Shown one piece after another: positions 11,077-21,369 of a stretch of 64,000 nucleotides of DNA. The position numbers and the translations under genes are program-made. Origin of the DNA: Agarophyton chilense (lineage: Eukaryota; Rhodophyta; Florideophyceae; Gracilariales; Gracilariaceae); assembly GCA_030374765.1 (NCBI GenBank), contig JARGXX010000002.1:1364001-1428000 (forward strand). The letters run 5' to 3'. The notes below the pieces were generated by a model. The model saw nothing but the letters and a program-made list of their open reading frames with translations. It ran no database searches and was not told the DNA's origin. Positions within the stretch are counted from its first letter, which is position 1. Every line of letters starts with the position of its first letter.

Positions 11077-14000
11077 TCACCGATCACTGGATATTGGTTT
11101 GTGAAAAACTAGCGGCCGTATAACGCTTTCCAATTGATGAACCAACTGCTCAAGACTTCTCTTAAACCCAGCTGATGTGTACGGCTTCTGGTTCTCTGAT
11201 AACGACTCTGAGGTATTTAGTTGGGCCCTTGAAACGTCCCCACCGATCAATGCCCGGCATCTATTCAAGATCCGATTTCCAGCAGTCTTATAGTGCTGCG
11301 CAGCCATCTCGTAGCAATCGTCCGGATTCTGAGACTTCTGGAGAGTGGATATAACATGTTTGATACACAAGAGAAATATGTTTTCATTGTACCCTTTTGA
11401 GTTATTCTGTCCGAAAGAGGTTCCACGCTGGTTTCCAAATCCAGCCTCGTTATAGTAAGGCTCTTCCACGAACACGAAAGCTTGTAAGCTCAACAACACC
11501 CTTAACAAATTGCTTGTTCTCGGATCCCAGGATTCAACATCATCACCGTTCCATGTACCCAGTAAACTCAGACAGACCTTCCCATCCTCATACAGATTCG
11601 GATTTAAACGACGACCGTATGATCGAAACCATACGCGTGGAGGATGCATAGGATAGCGTTCGTCAAGCAAAACATCAAAGAAAAACATGATGTCTGCGTA
11701 AGGGGTGCTTTCAGAGCCAATAATCGCGGCTCGCAGTATGTTGTCATGTCGCTCACAAACTCTTACTATAATTCCATCTGGCAAACTTGTTCGAAGACGT
11801 CGCCATTCTTTGGATATGACCGAAAGAAATCTATGGTTTCGACTACTGCCTGGGGGTTTAGGATCAAAGTGAAAATCATGAAGCTCCTCCAAGACAAAGA
11901 ACCTAGGTAAAGATTCTGCGGATATTGTATTGTAAGAGCTATCCTCTACGACGCAGGTCTGGAGGTCTTTGACGGGGTCTGATGAGTCCTTCGAATTGTC
12001 GCCTTCTTGAACATCAACTTCCATGGCAGAGGAACTATGCGCGTGAATCCCATTCTGTTGAACACCGTTGTGGTGAGTACCCTTGTGGTGAATACCCTTG
12101 TGGTGAATCCCATTCTGTTGAATCCCATTCTGCTGAGTTCCGTTCTGTTGAATTCCATTTTTCTTTCGACCTTTCTCTCCACCACTGATCTCAGGTATTA
12201 GACATTCAAACGCGGTGACCAGCGCGGCACTGAACTTTAAGCGTTCTTCGTCTTTCAGTTCCGTTAATCTGCGATGATTGCCCTCTTTCGAATCATCGTT
12301 TGGCTCGATGACTGATCTAACAAACAGTTCAGATACAGACCGAGTTACGATAATACCGGCAACCAGGACTATTTCGTCGCGACTCAAAGCGATTGACTGA
12401 GAGCTTCTAGATCGTTTTCTCTTTTCCATTGCTTCAACAGCAGACTCTACGGCTGCCTTAATCGACTCTGTCATGTTTTCTTCGGTCATTCTAACCTGAA
12501 AAAGTCTGAGCGGTAACAGAACTTCAAGGCGTGAGCGCACAATGGACGACCCGAGATCTATGTCCGACATTTGGCAATTGTCGTAATCGCTGCCCGTGTC
12601 CGAACCCCAGTTTAACATCAACTCTGGACTCCCAAACCCGCCTTCATCTCCAAAGTATCTAACAGCATCCGAGTCATCATCCTCACCCGAATACTCACTC
12701 TCAGATGCACTACTATCTTCTTCGTTTCCGATATCAGTATCAAGCAGCACCAGTCTACTGCATTTCGCCTTCGTCACGGCACCCGAAACCCATCTAACTG
12801 TTGCCTCTCCGAGCTGATGGTCAAGAACGATTCCAACCCAGTCCCCGAGTACATTTGGGGATTCGGATGCAAGATTTAGAACCGTGTCTCCGATTTGATA
12901 GTCATAGTCATCGTTTAGAAGCTCGTAGACAGATATTTCCTCTTCTGCAGTATCCCAATCCCAACTGTCACCTTGGCTGGCATCGGACCTTCCCCATTTC
13001 ATGATTGCAGTCTTCTCTAGATGGTTCACTCGAACAATAACTCCACGCCTCGAAACATTCGTGCGCTGTTCGCTCTCGCTGTTTGAATCTTCTTCCTTTC
13101 TTCTTATAATCTGACCCGGTCTGAAAACATTGTCGTCCTCAAAATCATTTGTTCGCAGGTCAACTGCGGGAACATTTACTTCTGTGACACCATTCTGCCA
13201 TCGTAGTGTAACGAAGGTCTTCGTGGCGATAACCTGAACGACATCTTCCGGTCTCACTACCTTGGGAGGGATCATATCTTCGGTTGTTTCAACATATTCA
13301 GAGTGAGAATCAGCCCTCCTTGCTCGTCGTTGCGCCTTGAATAGGCGTCCCTTGGGTGAATTGGAATCATCAGAAACAGTTGATTGATGGCTATCATCTT
13401 CTTCCTCCCATTCCAAACTACCCTCTTCCACTTGACTTCCATTTCTCATGCTTTCGTCATGGTCAGATTGCATAATTCGCGAAGCTTCGTTCTCGAATGG
13501 CACGGTGGCGTGGAACAAATCACCTTTCTTCCATGTGAGTCTGGAAGGGTCCACAAGAAAACCTCGGTCCCCAACTACCCAACATGATTCCCGAAAAGAC
13601 TCCAAGGGGATAATTTCGGAAAAGTCCACAAGTTCAACATTTGTGGCATCATACTCCCATGCCTCGCCCGCATCATTTCTGTTTGCTATCCAGTGCACTT
13701 CGACTTGACGCATTCTTACGTTTATGACAGTGCCAGAATCAATCCCAGTATAAGAACCGAGTATCCACACAGCAGCGCTATTCCATGTCTCAGGGGAGGC
13801 CGTAACGGTCTGGCCGGGAAAGTAAAAGCCTTCATTCATAGGATCATCTTTGTACAAAGCGCCCAAGCGAGCGTCAGTACTGATCAAAGGATATTGATCA
13901 TCATGACTTGGGAGAAACGCGAGCGACCCGTCTGAAAGCTCGACATAAATATCCGCGCTGATGTCGGTGACAACGCCGACATAGTGATTGCGCACAACTG

Positions 14001-14535
14001 TATCGCCAGGGGCAAGTCCGAAAAAGAAACCTAATTGTGACTGATCCACTTCAAAATGATTCTCCGCTGATGATTTCCGCGATGATGTAGGGGAAATGTT
14101 AGACACCCGACGAACCGTGAGTCGTCTGCGCACATCAACCACAAGGGCGCTTTGTGAGGGGTACGACGCGTTCGTGACGATATTGCCGCGCAAGAGAGGT
14201 CGGTCGTACAGCTTGAGGTCTTCGATTTTGTGTAAAGACTCATTGCAACCTAAGATGTCGGCAACCAGAGCAAATCCATCGGGGATGGGGATCTTAGAGT
14301 CGTGGTCGGGAGAGTAGGGCGTTTCATGCACGTGCGTGTCGGCGTTTGGAACGGTTTCCGTGTCCTCATAAGTAGAGATGAGGTGCTTCCTGCGTGAGTT
14401 GCCTGACCATGCCCAGTCGCCTTCGTCTTCAGACTCCTCGGAGCTAGAGTCATCGACGTATGGGAGACGGACGACGACGGCAAGAGATTGGTTAGGCAAG
14501 CGTACCAAGTCGAAAAGTTCTATGTCAGGCAGCAT
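11077..14535 (-). CDS. UBE2O: UBE2O-type E2/E3 hybrid ubiquitin-conjugating enzyme, 1152 aa
   Basis: A single-exon gene with an ATG at 14535. The N-terminal ~600 residues contain repeated small beta-rich modules of the kind seen in UBE2O (for example GDTVVRNHYVGVVTDIS and IGDTVLNLA..WVGIVLDH), broken by acidic Ser/Glu-rich linkers. A UBC fold follows at about residues 905-1050, with YPMHPPRVWF, LNPNLYEDGKVCLSLLGTW and the catalytic Cys at about residue 988 (codon 11572-11574). A C-terminal helical tail follows. UBE2O attaches ubiquitin without a separate E3 and acts in cytosolic quality control of orphan proteins; that role is carried over from the family. The length is close to the animal protein (about 1,290 aa). 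A 15-bp coding repeat (12046-12165) inserts an Asn-Gly-X-Gln/His-Gln/His run just before the UBC region. Confidence 0.93.
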   Translation of the reverse strand: MLPDIELFDLVRLPNQSLAVVVRLPYVDDSSSEESEDEGDWAWSGNSRRKHLISTYEDTETVPNADTHVHETPYSPDHDSKIPIPDGFALVADILGCNESLHKIEDLKLYDRPLLRGNIVTNASYPSQSALVVDVRRRLTVRRVSNISPTSSRKSSAENHFEVDQSQLGFFFGLAPGDTVVRNHYVGVVTDISADIYVELSDGSLAFLPSHDDQYPLISTDARLGALYKDDPMNEGFYFPGQTVTASPETWNSAAVWILGSYTGIDSGTVINVRMRQVEVHWIANRNDAGEAWEYDATNVELVDFSEIIPLESFRESCWVVGDRGFLVDPSRLTWKKGDLFHATVPFENEASRIMQSDHDESMRNGSQVEEGSLEWEEEDDSHQSTVSDDSNSPKGRLFKAQRRARRADSHSEYVETTEDMIPPKVVRPEDVVQVIATKTFVTLRWQNGVTEVNVPAVDLRTNDFEDDNVFRPGQIIRRKEEDSNSESEQRTNVSRRGVIVRVNHLEKTAIMKWGRSDASQGDSWDWDTAEEEISVYELLNDDYDYQIGDTVLNLASESPNVLGDWVGIVLDHQLGEATVRWVSGAVTKAKCSRLVLLDTDIGNEEDSSASESEYSGEDDDSDAVRYFGDEGGFGSPELMLNWGSDTGSDYDNCQMSDIDLGSSIVRSRLEVLLPLRLFQVRMTEENMTESIKAAVESAVEAMEKRKRSRSSQSIALSRDEIVLVAGIIVTRSVSELFVRSVIEPNDDSKEGNHRRLTELKDEERLKFSAALVTAFECLIPEISGGEKGRKKNGIQQNGTQQNGIQQNGIHHKGIHHKGTHHNGVQQNGIHAHSSSAMEVDVQEGDNSKDSSDPVKDLQTCVVEDSSYNTISAESLPRFFVLEELHDFHFDPKPPGSSRNHRFLSVISKEWRRLRTSLPDGIIVRVCERHDNILRAAIIGSESTPYADIMFFFDVLLDERYPMHPPRVWFRSYGRRLNPNLYEDGKVCLSLLGTWNGDDVESWDPRTSNLLRVLLSLQAFVFVEEPYYNEAGFGNQRGTSFGQNNSKGYNENIFLLCIKHVISTLQKSQNPDDCYEMAAQHYKTAGNRILNRCRALIGGDVSRAQLNTSESLSENQKPYTSAGFKRSLEQLVHQLESVIRPLVFHKPISSDR
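12046..12165 (-). repeat. Coding minisatellite, 15-bp unit, in the UBE2O-like gene
   Basis: About eight tandem 15-bp units encode pentapeptides such as NGIQQ, NGTQQ, NGIHH, KGIHH, KGTHH and NGVQQ. The units differ by point changes but keep the frame. The repeat lies in a linker N-terminal to the UBC domain, where length change should be tolerated. Confidence 0.9.
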
Positions 14536-15089
14536 AGTCCGTTTCCGGGAGCGCAGGGACAGAGGGCAAAGGTGAAGGGGAGGGGGTTAAGGGATAGTGG
14601 AGGGGGGAGGTGGAAAAGCTGTGCAGGTAACTGTGCAGGTGGAGTTTGATTCTTGACTGCAAAATGGTAGATACATTATCTACGCTGCTCTGCATCTGAT
14701 GACGTTCCGAAGCTCTTCACTGTCCTGCACGTGCACTACGTGTCCACATTGGCATCGTGTAATAATGGCTTCTGTACCATGTATTCGAATTTGTTAACTT
14801 TGCCGTCACCTAAAGCAAGACGCGCGCTTGCTATGCACATAATCTACCCTTCGGTACCATCGTTTCTATACAACGGTAGGTAGAGATACATTTCGTGCGT
14901 AGGCAGCACATCCCTGGTGCGCAATGCATATATCTCTCCGATAGGATATCAGATCACGACGTCGCCTCTCGAAGGCGTATTTTGTCGACTCCTCCAGGCA
15001 CGCATGACCCTTCCGTAATCGGTACCCTCCGCTATTTCATGCGGAATATTTAACGCAGATCAGAAAGCCGGAACCCCAAAGCACGCCTC
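14536..15089. other. Divergent upstream region (UBE2O-like / membrane protein)
   Basis: 554 bp between two divergent starts, so it must hold both promoters. A G-rich stretch (GGGGAGGGGG and similar) lies just upstream of the UBE2O-like ATG. I could not identify a TATA box or other site with confidence. Confidence 0.5.
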
Positions 15090-15740
15090 ATGTCTAGTAT
15101 CAGAATGGTCCTGGTCTCATTCATCGTCTCCCTATCATACGCAATATTCTACGTGCTCAAAACTCTATATTACCTCCTTTTGCTGTTGCTCGTCCCGATC
15201 ACGTTTCTATGGATTATAGGGAAATTCAGCGAGAAGCGAATTGAGAGAGAAACGCCTCAACAAAGACAGCCATCTGCGTCTCCACAAGCACCGTCCCCCG
15301 ATGCCGAACAGGTGCTTCCTCGTCGACTCTCTTTCTCCGCGGCCTTAGCTTCCACTCCCACCCCATCAAAGCCGCGTCGCGTTACCTTTTCGCTCACGCC
15401 CGAGCAGCAACTTAACGAATACTTCAAGACCGCAGTTCCAAGGCGGGCAAGTCGTCCGAATAGTGCCAGCTTCGTTGAAGCCGAACCCAGTTCGGATGTA
15501 CCGCTGCTAGAGCTTTTCCCATCACCCTATAAACAGCGCCCTGACGCCGAGCCATCACCGCGACCACAAAAAAAGGTTGCGAAACAAAACCCACCGATCG
15601 AAAGACCACAACCGTTGCGACGTGTTGTGCCGAGGGAGAGGGCACAGCAGATATGGAGCAGCGGTGCGACTATGCCGTTCCAGGTTCCGAAACCCTTGCG
15701 ACGAAGCACGGTGCCGGTGTACGCAGACGACATGCGTTGA
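15090..15740 (+). CDS. Small signal-anchored, proline/arginine-rich protein of unknown function, 216 aa
   Basis: An ATG at 15090 gives a single exon. Residues ~5-45 are a long hydrophobic segment (two short helices or one hairpin, including YYLLLLLLVPITFLWII), followed by a basic stop-transfer stretch (KFSEKRIERE). The remaining ~165 residues are hydrophilic, rich in Pro, Arg and Ser, and predicted disordered. Four RRx(S/T)-type sites (RRLSF, RRVTF, RRAS, RRST) fit the consensus for basophilic kinases such as PKA; RRLSF and RRVTF sit in similar surroundings and look like a small internal duplication. I recognise no family. A membrane-tethered phosphorylation target is a guess from composition only. 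Confidence 0.6.
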   Translation: MSSIRMVLVSFIVSLSYAIFYVLKTLYYLLLLLLVPITFLWIIGKFSEKRIERETPQQRQPSASPQAPSPDAEQVLPRRLSFSAALASTPTPSKPRRVTFSLTPEQQLNEYFKTAVPRRASRPNSASFVEAEPSSDVPLLELFPSPYKQRPDAEPSPRPQKKVAKQNPPIERPQPLRRVVPRERAQQIWSSGATMPFQVPKPLRRSTVPVYADDMR

Positions 15741-15837
15741 ATAGCTGATCTACTTTTATGCCTCTAATCAACTTACCGATTTGTGAACACTGGTGATTAA
15801 ATATATATGGCACATGTTATAGATATGCCGGCACGGT

Positions 15838-16788
15838 CTACTCGACTTTTGTGTGTTCCGGAGATTTGGTGGATGCTGTGCGCATAGAACTCGAAGGCTC
15901 TGTGGGAAGTCTGTCACCGAGGGTGCTAACGACGTTTGATGGTGTTAATTGGTGCTCACGATGAATTTCGCTTTCCTGCAGTTGACTTCGTGTGACATGT
16001 TTTCCTCTTCCGGTGAGCATCATATACATTTTTCTGAGCCATGTCATATTAAGGATGAAACCGACGACGATGCACGACGCAGAGAACATAACTGTCATTT
16101 GCGGAACTCGACTTGGTATGTACTTGATTGTAAACAAATGATAGCACGAACCGATAGAATATATAAACAAACGAGTGATAATGAAAACGAGTCCGAACAT
16201 GGCTTCTATAGCGCGAAAGTATCTGGTGGAACCCTTTCCGGCCCTAATTAAGAACCACCTCGCATTCAAAAACGGCGTGCTTGCTTCGCCTATTATCAAC
16301 CAACTAAAAGCGAAGGGATGAAGACTGTAATAGCCAGCTGAAATGGCGCACGCCAAAAATGCTACGTGATGCATTACAATGTCCATCTTGCCAAGTTGCG
16401 GGTACTGAGCGATGATATGCAGCAAATCGGTTAACAAGTATCCGGCAAGCACCAAATTGGTCCAAGTGACGCGCGCGCTTTCGAGCACAAAAGGCGCGTG
16501 GGATGGCGGGATGATTTCACTGTCCAGCGGATGAATCATCTGTCTGGCAACTGGCGCATGGTAGAGTCCCGCCAAATGTTCGAAGCCCCGTTTGGTTACG
16601 TAGAGAGCGTGGATTGTGGACAGTAGATAGGACGGCGCCTGAGACGCCAATATGGAACGAGCTTTAGATTCCGGGATAAAACGCTGTACTGACGGAAATG
16701 AAAGCAGGTACGCAATAACGCGACAACATTGCATGTAAATCAATTGCCACACTATCGTCATGAGCGTTAACGAAACGAGGGTCAGCAT
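15838..16788 (-). CDS. TLC-domain (TRAM-LAG1-CLN8) multi-spanning membrane protein, 316 aa
   Basis: A single exon with an ATG at 16788. Several hydrophobic segments span residues ~1-265. The central signature is YLLTDLLHII..YPQLGKMDIVMHHVAFLAC followed by GEASTPFLNARWFL, which matches the TLC fold of the TMEM56/TLCD4 type (D..H..HH and E.STPFLN). Ceramide synthases share the fold but carry a longer Lag1 motif that I do not see, so ceramide synthase activity is not supported. TLCD proteins are thought to act in membrane lipid composition or transport in the ER or plasma membrane. The C-terminal ~50 residues are hydrophilic. It shares its 550-bp upstream region with ICMT. Confidence 0.85.
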   Translation of the reverse strand: MLTLVSLTLMTIVWQLIYMQCCRVIAYLLSFPSVQRFIPESKARSILASQAPSYLLSTIHALYVTKRGFEHLAGLYHAPVARQMIHPLDSEIIPPSHAPFVLESARVTWTNLVLAGYLLTDLLHIIAQYPQLGKMDIVMHHVAFLACAISAGYYSLHPFAFSWLIIGEASTPFLNARWFLIRAGKGSTRYFRAIEAMFGLVFIITRLFIYSIGSCYHLFTIKYIPSRVPQMTVMFSASCIVVGFILNMTWLRKMYMMLTGRGKHVTRSQLQESEIHREHQLTPSNVVSTLGDRLPTEPSSSMRTASTKSPEHTKVE

Positions 16789-17338
16789 CTCTGCTCGCTG
16801 AGGGTGCGTGCTGAGAATGGCGAACGACGGCGACAGGGGGAAAGAGGCACACGGGGGCGAGCGCGATGTTGACGCTGCACAACAGGCAAGGGGCGATATA
16901 ACTAACGACGGTTGGTTAACTTGTTACCCTTCGTACCTGCTTGTGTCGCCCCTCTGCAAATTGTGCTGCGATTTGCGCAGCTGTGTACCAACGGTACATG
17001 GAGCTTATGTGATGGAAGGTGCATTCCCCTCAGCAAAGAGTTTGGCCACAGCACAGCACTATTCTAAGCCACGTGTACCAATCAACGGCGCACACGTGGG
17101 TGGGTGGATCAATTTGTCTTTCGTAGTGATCCATGAGTTATTCTACTCATTCTTAACTACCATATCTAAGATACGCCACAGGCATCGCTGGCTGGCGTCA
17201 TCTTTTCCAGCAGTAGCCTTGGATCTACTCCACAGTGTCCACATGTTCGTACCATTCTGAGTTCTACTCGTCCAGGAAGCACCTCGCATCGCTCTCCGTG
17301 CGCACATGTAGTTCGTCCACCTTGCCCCAACTCTCATC
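16789..17338. other. Divergent upstream region (TLC protein / ICMT)
   Basis: 550 bp between two divergent start codons, and so the probable shared promoter region. Only short chance frames are present. No specific element could be assigned. Confidence 0.5.
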
Positions 17339-17908
17339 ATGAACCCAATGGCAATCCTTTCAATATCGATGATGTTTTACCATCTTTCAGAGCTCATGCT
17401 CGTCTACGCGTACACCCCGGAAGAACTTTCTCTCTCTTCCGCGCTGATTTCCGTTCCTTATCTCATTGCCATGACGCTTGGCATCCTAGAGTATGGGCTC
17501 ACACTTCGGTTTTTCCCAGTTTTCAAGACGTATTTCCTGCGAGTATTGCAAATCCCAGCTGTCATCCTGCTCACCACTGGAGAATCATTGCGCAAAGCTG
17601 CTTGGTTAACTGCTAAACCTTCCTTCACTCATCTCATTAAGGAAATACGTCGCCCATCCCACGATCTCGTCACGCATGGTGTATATGCTTTCTGTCGGCA
17701 TCCAGGTTATCTTGGCTGGTTTCTATGGGCCATTGGCACCCAGGTTTTGCTGGCCAATGCTGTGTGTACCCCTCTTTTTGCGTTTGTTGCGTGGAAGTTC
17801 TTTCGAGAGCGTATTCCCATTGAAGAGTATTATCTGAGACGCATGTTCGGAAAACGCTACGACGAATACAAGAAAAATACACCTACGTTCTTTCCCGGCG
17901 TGCCTTGA
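17339..17908 (+). CDS. ICMT: Protein-S-isoprenylcysteine O-methyltransferase, 189 aa
   Basis: A single exon with an ATG at 17339. ICMT methylates the carboxyl group of the prenylated C-terminal cysteine of CAAX proteins (Ras/Rho-type GTPases and others) in the ER membrane, using S-adenosylmethionine. The diagnostic C-terminal block is present: LVTHGVYAFCRHPGYLGWF, WAIGTQ, then FFRERIPIEEYYLRRMFGKRYDEYKKNTPTFFPGVP, which together form the SAM and substrate pocket. Four to five hydrophobic segments precede and flank it. At 189 residues it is near the size of plant enzymes (about 197) and shorter than animal ones (about 284), so it looks complete. Confidence 0.95.
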   Translation: MNPMAILSISMMFYHLSELMLVYAYTPEELSLSSALISVPYLIAMTLGILEYGLTLRFFPVFKTYFLRVLQIPAVILLTTGESLRKAAWLTAKPSFTHLIKEIRRPSHDLVTHGVYAFCRHPGYLGWFLWAIGTQVLLANAVCTPLFAFVAWKFFRERIPIEEYYLRRMFGKRYDEYKKNTPTFFPGVP

Positions 17909-19577
17909 AGCTGTTTTGTATGCATCTTATTTCCAAACGCTTCAACGTTCAGGACTTTCACTGACCTTTCTTGGTGATCAAATTGTGATTAGTATCCACA
18001 ACGTAGGATACCATTGTAGCTGCTTTAGTAGCACTCACTGCTCAGCTACTCTTCCAATTCTCCACAATGATTCAGATTATTCCAAAACAACGAAGCAGGT
18101 TGTCATTCCGCAGTAAGACGCATTGCAAGCAAACGTTTTTTATTATTATACTCTTTTCTGCTCAGAAGCGTTGTTCGTTTAGAATTCAAGTACCCTTCCC
18201 CTCCTTCGTTTTTATCGAGCGCTCAAATCAGTTTGGTGACACCGAACATTCTGCAAGCGAACTTGATAATGCTTGTTGGTTCAAATATTTCCAAATTAGT
18301 AATCTCTCAGTTGGTACTGTTAGTGTCTTGGGATGCCTTCGCGGTTGTCGTCGCATCATTTTCTACTTGGAGAAGCTCATATTTCTTCTCATACATATTA
18401 GCAGGAACAAACAGGTACTGATTAAACATGTGGAGCATTTCTGAAATCATGTAAAAGATCATCCTCGAAACATAATGCTGCTAGTCCAGTCGCTTGGAAG
18501 CATGATTCCGATCGTCAGTTTGATGACAACTCTGTACATTCCAAGGGAATGTGAACAAAGAGTTCGACAAATCGTATTCAGGTAAAGTACAGAAGTTTCT
18601 CTCTCTCTCTTTATGTGAGCACGTACGTTAATATCTCGTATCGTGTGAGGCTTGCTAAGGACCCCCAACAACTTGTAACACTTTCTTCTACACTATAGCC
18701 GCTCACTACATATCTATAGCCGTGTTACGCTCACTAGGCTGCTAAACAAGTGTGTTGAAGAAAGCACTAGGTTTCTAGAGTTGTTCTCGACCGCGGGAGC
18801 GTTTCGTCACCGACGACTTTAGCCTTCAGCTTTTAATATATCCTTTCGTTCAACCTCTAGAGATCGTCGGTTAAGGGGCACACCACGACAAGGGCTTCGC
18901 ATGTACCACGTTTGCCGCCAGAAAAACCGTTGACGACGTCCTTTTACCCAACCCTCATACAATCGGCGAAGTAGGGCAAAAGAACCGGCGTGTGACCTGC
19001 ATCTTCATCCGGCCCAAGCGGAGTTCCTCCGTGAAAACCCCTGGAAACAGCCCTGTCCAGAGGCTCCGTTGGAGCTCTTCCTTCGAAGGAAAAATTCAGG
19101 GAAAACGGCGGTTGGATCTTCTTCCGACGACAAGTTCGTGACCTACTGCGTTCGTGCAGCTAGACGGGAGTCTTTTGATGACGTAGCACCCAGGTCCGCA
19201 AGGGCGACCGGCAAGCTGACCGATTGCTTGGACGAGTTTAATGACTACAGAAGTTTAGAATAGAGAGTGCAGCGGTAAGGCATCCAACATGAAAGACTTC
19301 GAGTTGCTTTGAAACGCTACATAAATCGGGTTGGAGAGGGCTTCAACATCATGTTAGCCTGGTTTCTACCGATTGCCTTTATCAAGATGGATATTTATTT
19401 CAGAGAACGATTGCAATGTTCGGAAAAGAGAACAGCATAGAAAAGGTGGTTAGATATTGACAAAAACTATAATTGTAGGTCCTGTCTGATACCACAAGAA
19501 AGATTATCACCTTCTCAGGAGGCGGACAAGTATCGTACAGGAATGCTCCTGACACGAGGCTGTCCAAACACAATTTT
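17909..19577. other. Intergenic between convergent genes, no gene seen
   Basis: 1.67 kb between the ends of ICMT (+) and the bZIP-like gene (-). The longest frame is 125 codons and resembles nothing I know. A short (TC)n stretch lies near 18600. A more GC-rich, less AT-like segment (about 18,780-19,260) contains an open frame without an ATG and is not supported as a gene. Confidence 0.55.
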
Positions 19578-20609
19578 CTATAAAGGAATAATATCAACAA
19601 TCTCAGCCATGCTGAAATCGACCAACTTCTGTCCTTGAGAAATTTCATTGGCTTGGCCATCTGGGTTTTGAAGTCGGCCTTCGGAATTAAGATCCACAAT
19701 CGCTTCCACGGCCTTCCTAGCCGACATGGACGCCCGGGATACATTCGAGCATTCTGGGGCACTTTTCAGGATTTGGTCTGCTTCCTGATTCTCTGGCGTA
19801 AGTCTGTCAATTTTCTTTGTGATGCCCATCAGAACATCAGTTCGAGGTAATGTACGTGTCCGGTGAACCTTGCTACATGTGCAAGAGCCACAATGATCTT
19901 CATCATTCGAGATCATCTTGCGATACGTTTGTGACGGGTTCGATCTCAGTGGCATCGAAAAATCTCGCAAAAGTTCAACAGAAGGTTGGGAAGCAGTCGA
20001 GAGCCTGGAACGGGAGAGTAGATTTCGCAAAAGCGAGATGACTTTTTCTTCGCTTATCTGCACGTCATGCAAACAGTTGAGAAGATCTCTCAACAACCGG
20101 TTTTCCATAATGAATCTAGTGCATCCATCTTCCAACATCTTCAGGTGTGCTGCATTACGACGGCGTGTACGCATACTGCGTTCACGGCCTTTGCGATTTC
20201 TCTCAGCTCTTTTCTCTTCTTCAGATAGATTTGTTCGATGTTTCATGCGCCGCTGGCCCTCATTCAGTTCATTAATGTTTGCACCCGAAGATTCTATACA
20301 ACCTTCTCCAATCATTGGGGAGAGAGCTGCCTTGAGAATATCACTCAGTGCGAACGACGCTGTATTGGTTTCAATATAAAAACAATCTGATCGAGGGTTG
20401 TTCCTTCTATGTGCACAAACTACCCCATTGTGGACCTCCTTTTTTAGCTCCATTTCAAGGTTCATCAAAAGCGGAGAAGCCATCGAGCAGCTAGGAACAT
20501 TGGCATCTTGTTGATTTAAGTTTTCGTTTCTTTGGTTAGCGTTCCACATCAGGTCCATTGAACAGGCATCATCATTAACAGATTCAACGCTCCCAACGAC
20601 AGTTTGCAT
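19578..20609 (-). CDS. bZIP-like transcription regulator, 343 aa
   Basis: A single exon with an ATG at 20609. Residues ~130-152 are strongly basic (EEEKRAERNRKGRERSMRTRRR) and run into a heptad-like helix (HLKMLEDGCTRF..ENRLLRDLLNCL, about 155-180), the layout of a bZIP DNA-binding and dimerisation region. The Asn-to-Arg spacing in the basic region and the distance to the first heptad Leu are a few residues off the usual pattern (Met where the conserved Arg is expected), so a divergent algal bZIP is the best reading. The N-terminal ~125 and C-terminal ~150 residues show no domain; a small Cys/His cluster (DEDHCGSCTCSKVH) lies near residue 240. A nuclear role is inferred. Confidence 0.6.
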   Translation of the reverse strand: MQTVVGSVESVNDDACSMDLMWNANQRNENLNQQDANVPSCSMASPLLMNLEMELKKEVHNGVVCAHRRNNPRSDCFYIETNTASFALSDILKAALSPMIGEGCIESSGANINELNEGQRRMKHRTNLSEEEKRAERNRKGRERSMRTRRRNAAHLKMLEDGCTRFIMENRLLRDLLNCLHDVQISEEKVISLLRNLLSRSRLSTASQPSVELLRDFSMPLRSNPSQTYRKMISNDEDHCGSCTCSKVHRTRTLPRTDVLMGITKKIDRLTPENQEADQILKSAPECSNVSRASMSARKAVEAIVDLNSEGRLQNPDGQANEISQGQKLVDFSMAEIVDIIPL

Positions 20610-21369
20610 CTATTTCGAAAGCTCTGTGAGTGACGCGCTGCTACGGGATATATAGATAGGGCTCGCTTCCTGCGAATCTCGAGGCCAAGCTGTTGTGAAA
20701 CTGTGCTGACGACGGTGTATAGACTCTCTATATCCACAACGACTCACGTTCTAACAATTGTTGCAGAAAAATGGCGGCGACATTCGATAGATAAATATCA
20801 AAACCTTGCTCAAAACTCCGAAACTGAGTTGAACTTCAACCCTGAAGCTTTCCACGGCTTGTGATGCTCGCAACAAATTGGAACATGTCAAGCAACAAGA
20901 AACCTATACCCCTCATCCTTCAAACGAGAACCCGCCACGTCTGCTTTCTTAGCGGCTTTTCGTCACGCTGTTGTCACCGTGATGCCGGTTAGAATTTAAC
21001 GGATGGGAGAAGAATAGAGAGTAGGAACCACAGCGCAATGAAGAAAAAAGGCAAAAACAGGAAGAGGACTTGGAATGCTGTTCGACGTGCTCGACTTCCG
21101 TTAAATTGAAAGAATGTACCATCCATCTTCGTGATTCAATTACCCAATTAGACTTTCTATGAGACTCAAGTGTTTACGAGGTGTCGCTCACAGGGTGCTA
21201 GACCTACCAGCCAATGCAACGTTTGTATACTGTACGCGATCCACTGTTTCCTATAAACCTGCCATTGACTGTTTTCTCTTGATCTATACGCCTGAAGTTC
21301 GGTCTTTCGGTGATGCAAGAGTGATATCACGTCCTTTTTACAGACAGAGGAAAGCGTAGAAACATTTCC
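20610..21369. other. Intergenic, upstream of the bZIP-like gene
   Basis: 760 bp holding the upstream region of the bZIP-like gene and the 3' flank of RPA12. A 66-codon frame at 21159-21359 has no recognisable content. No RNA gene is seen. Confidence 0.5.

Noticed and set aside
19069-19263. 64-codon plus-strand frame
   Set aside because: Has no ATG start and no recognisable content.
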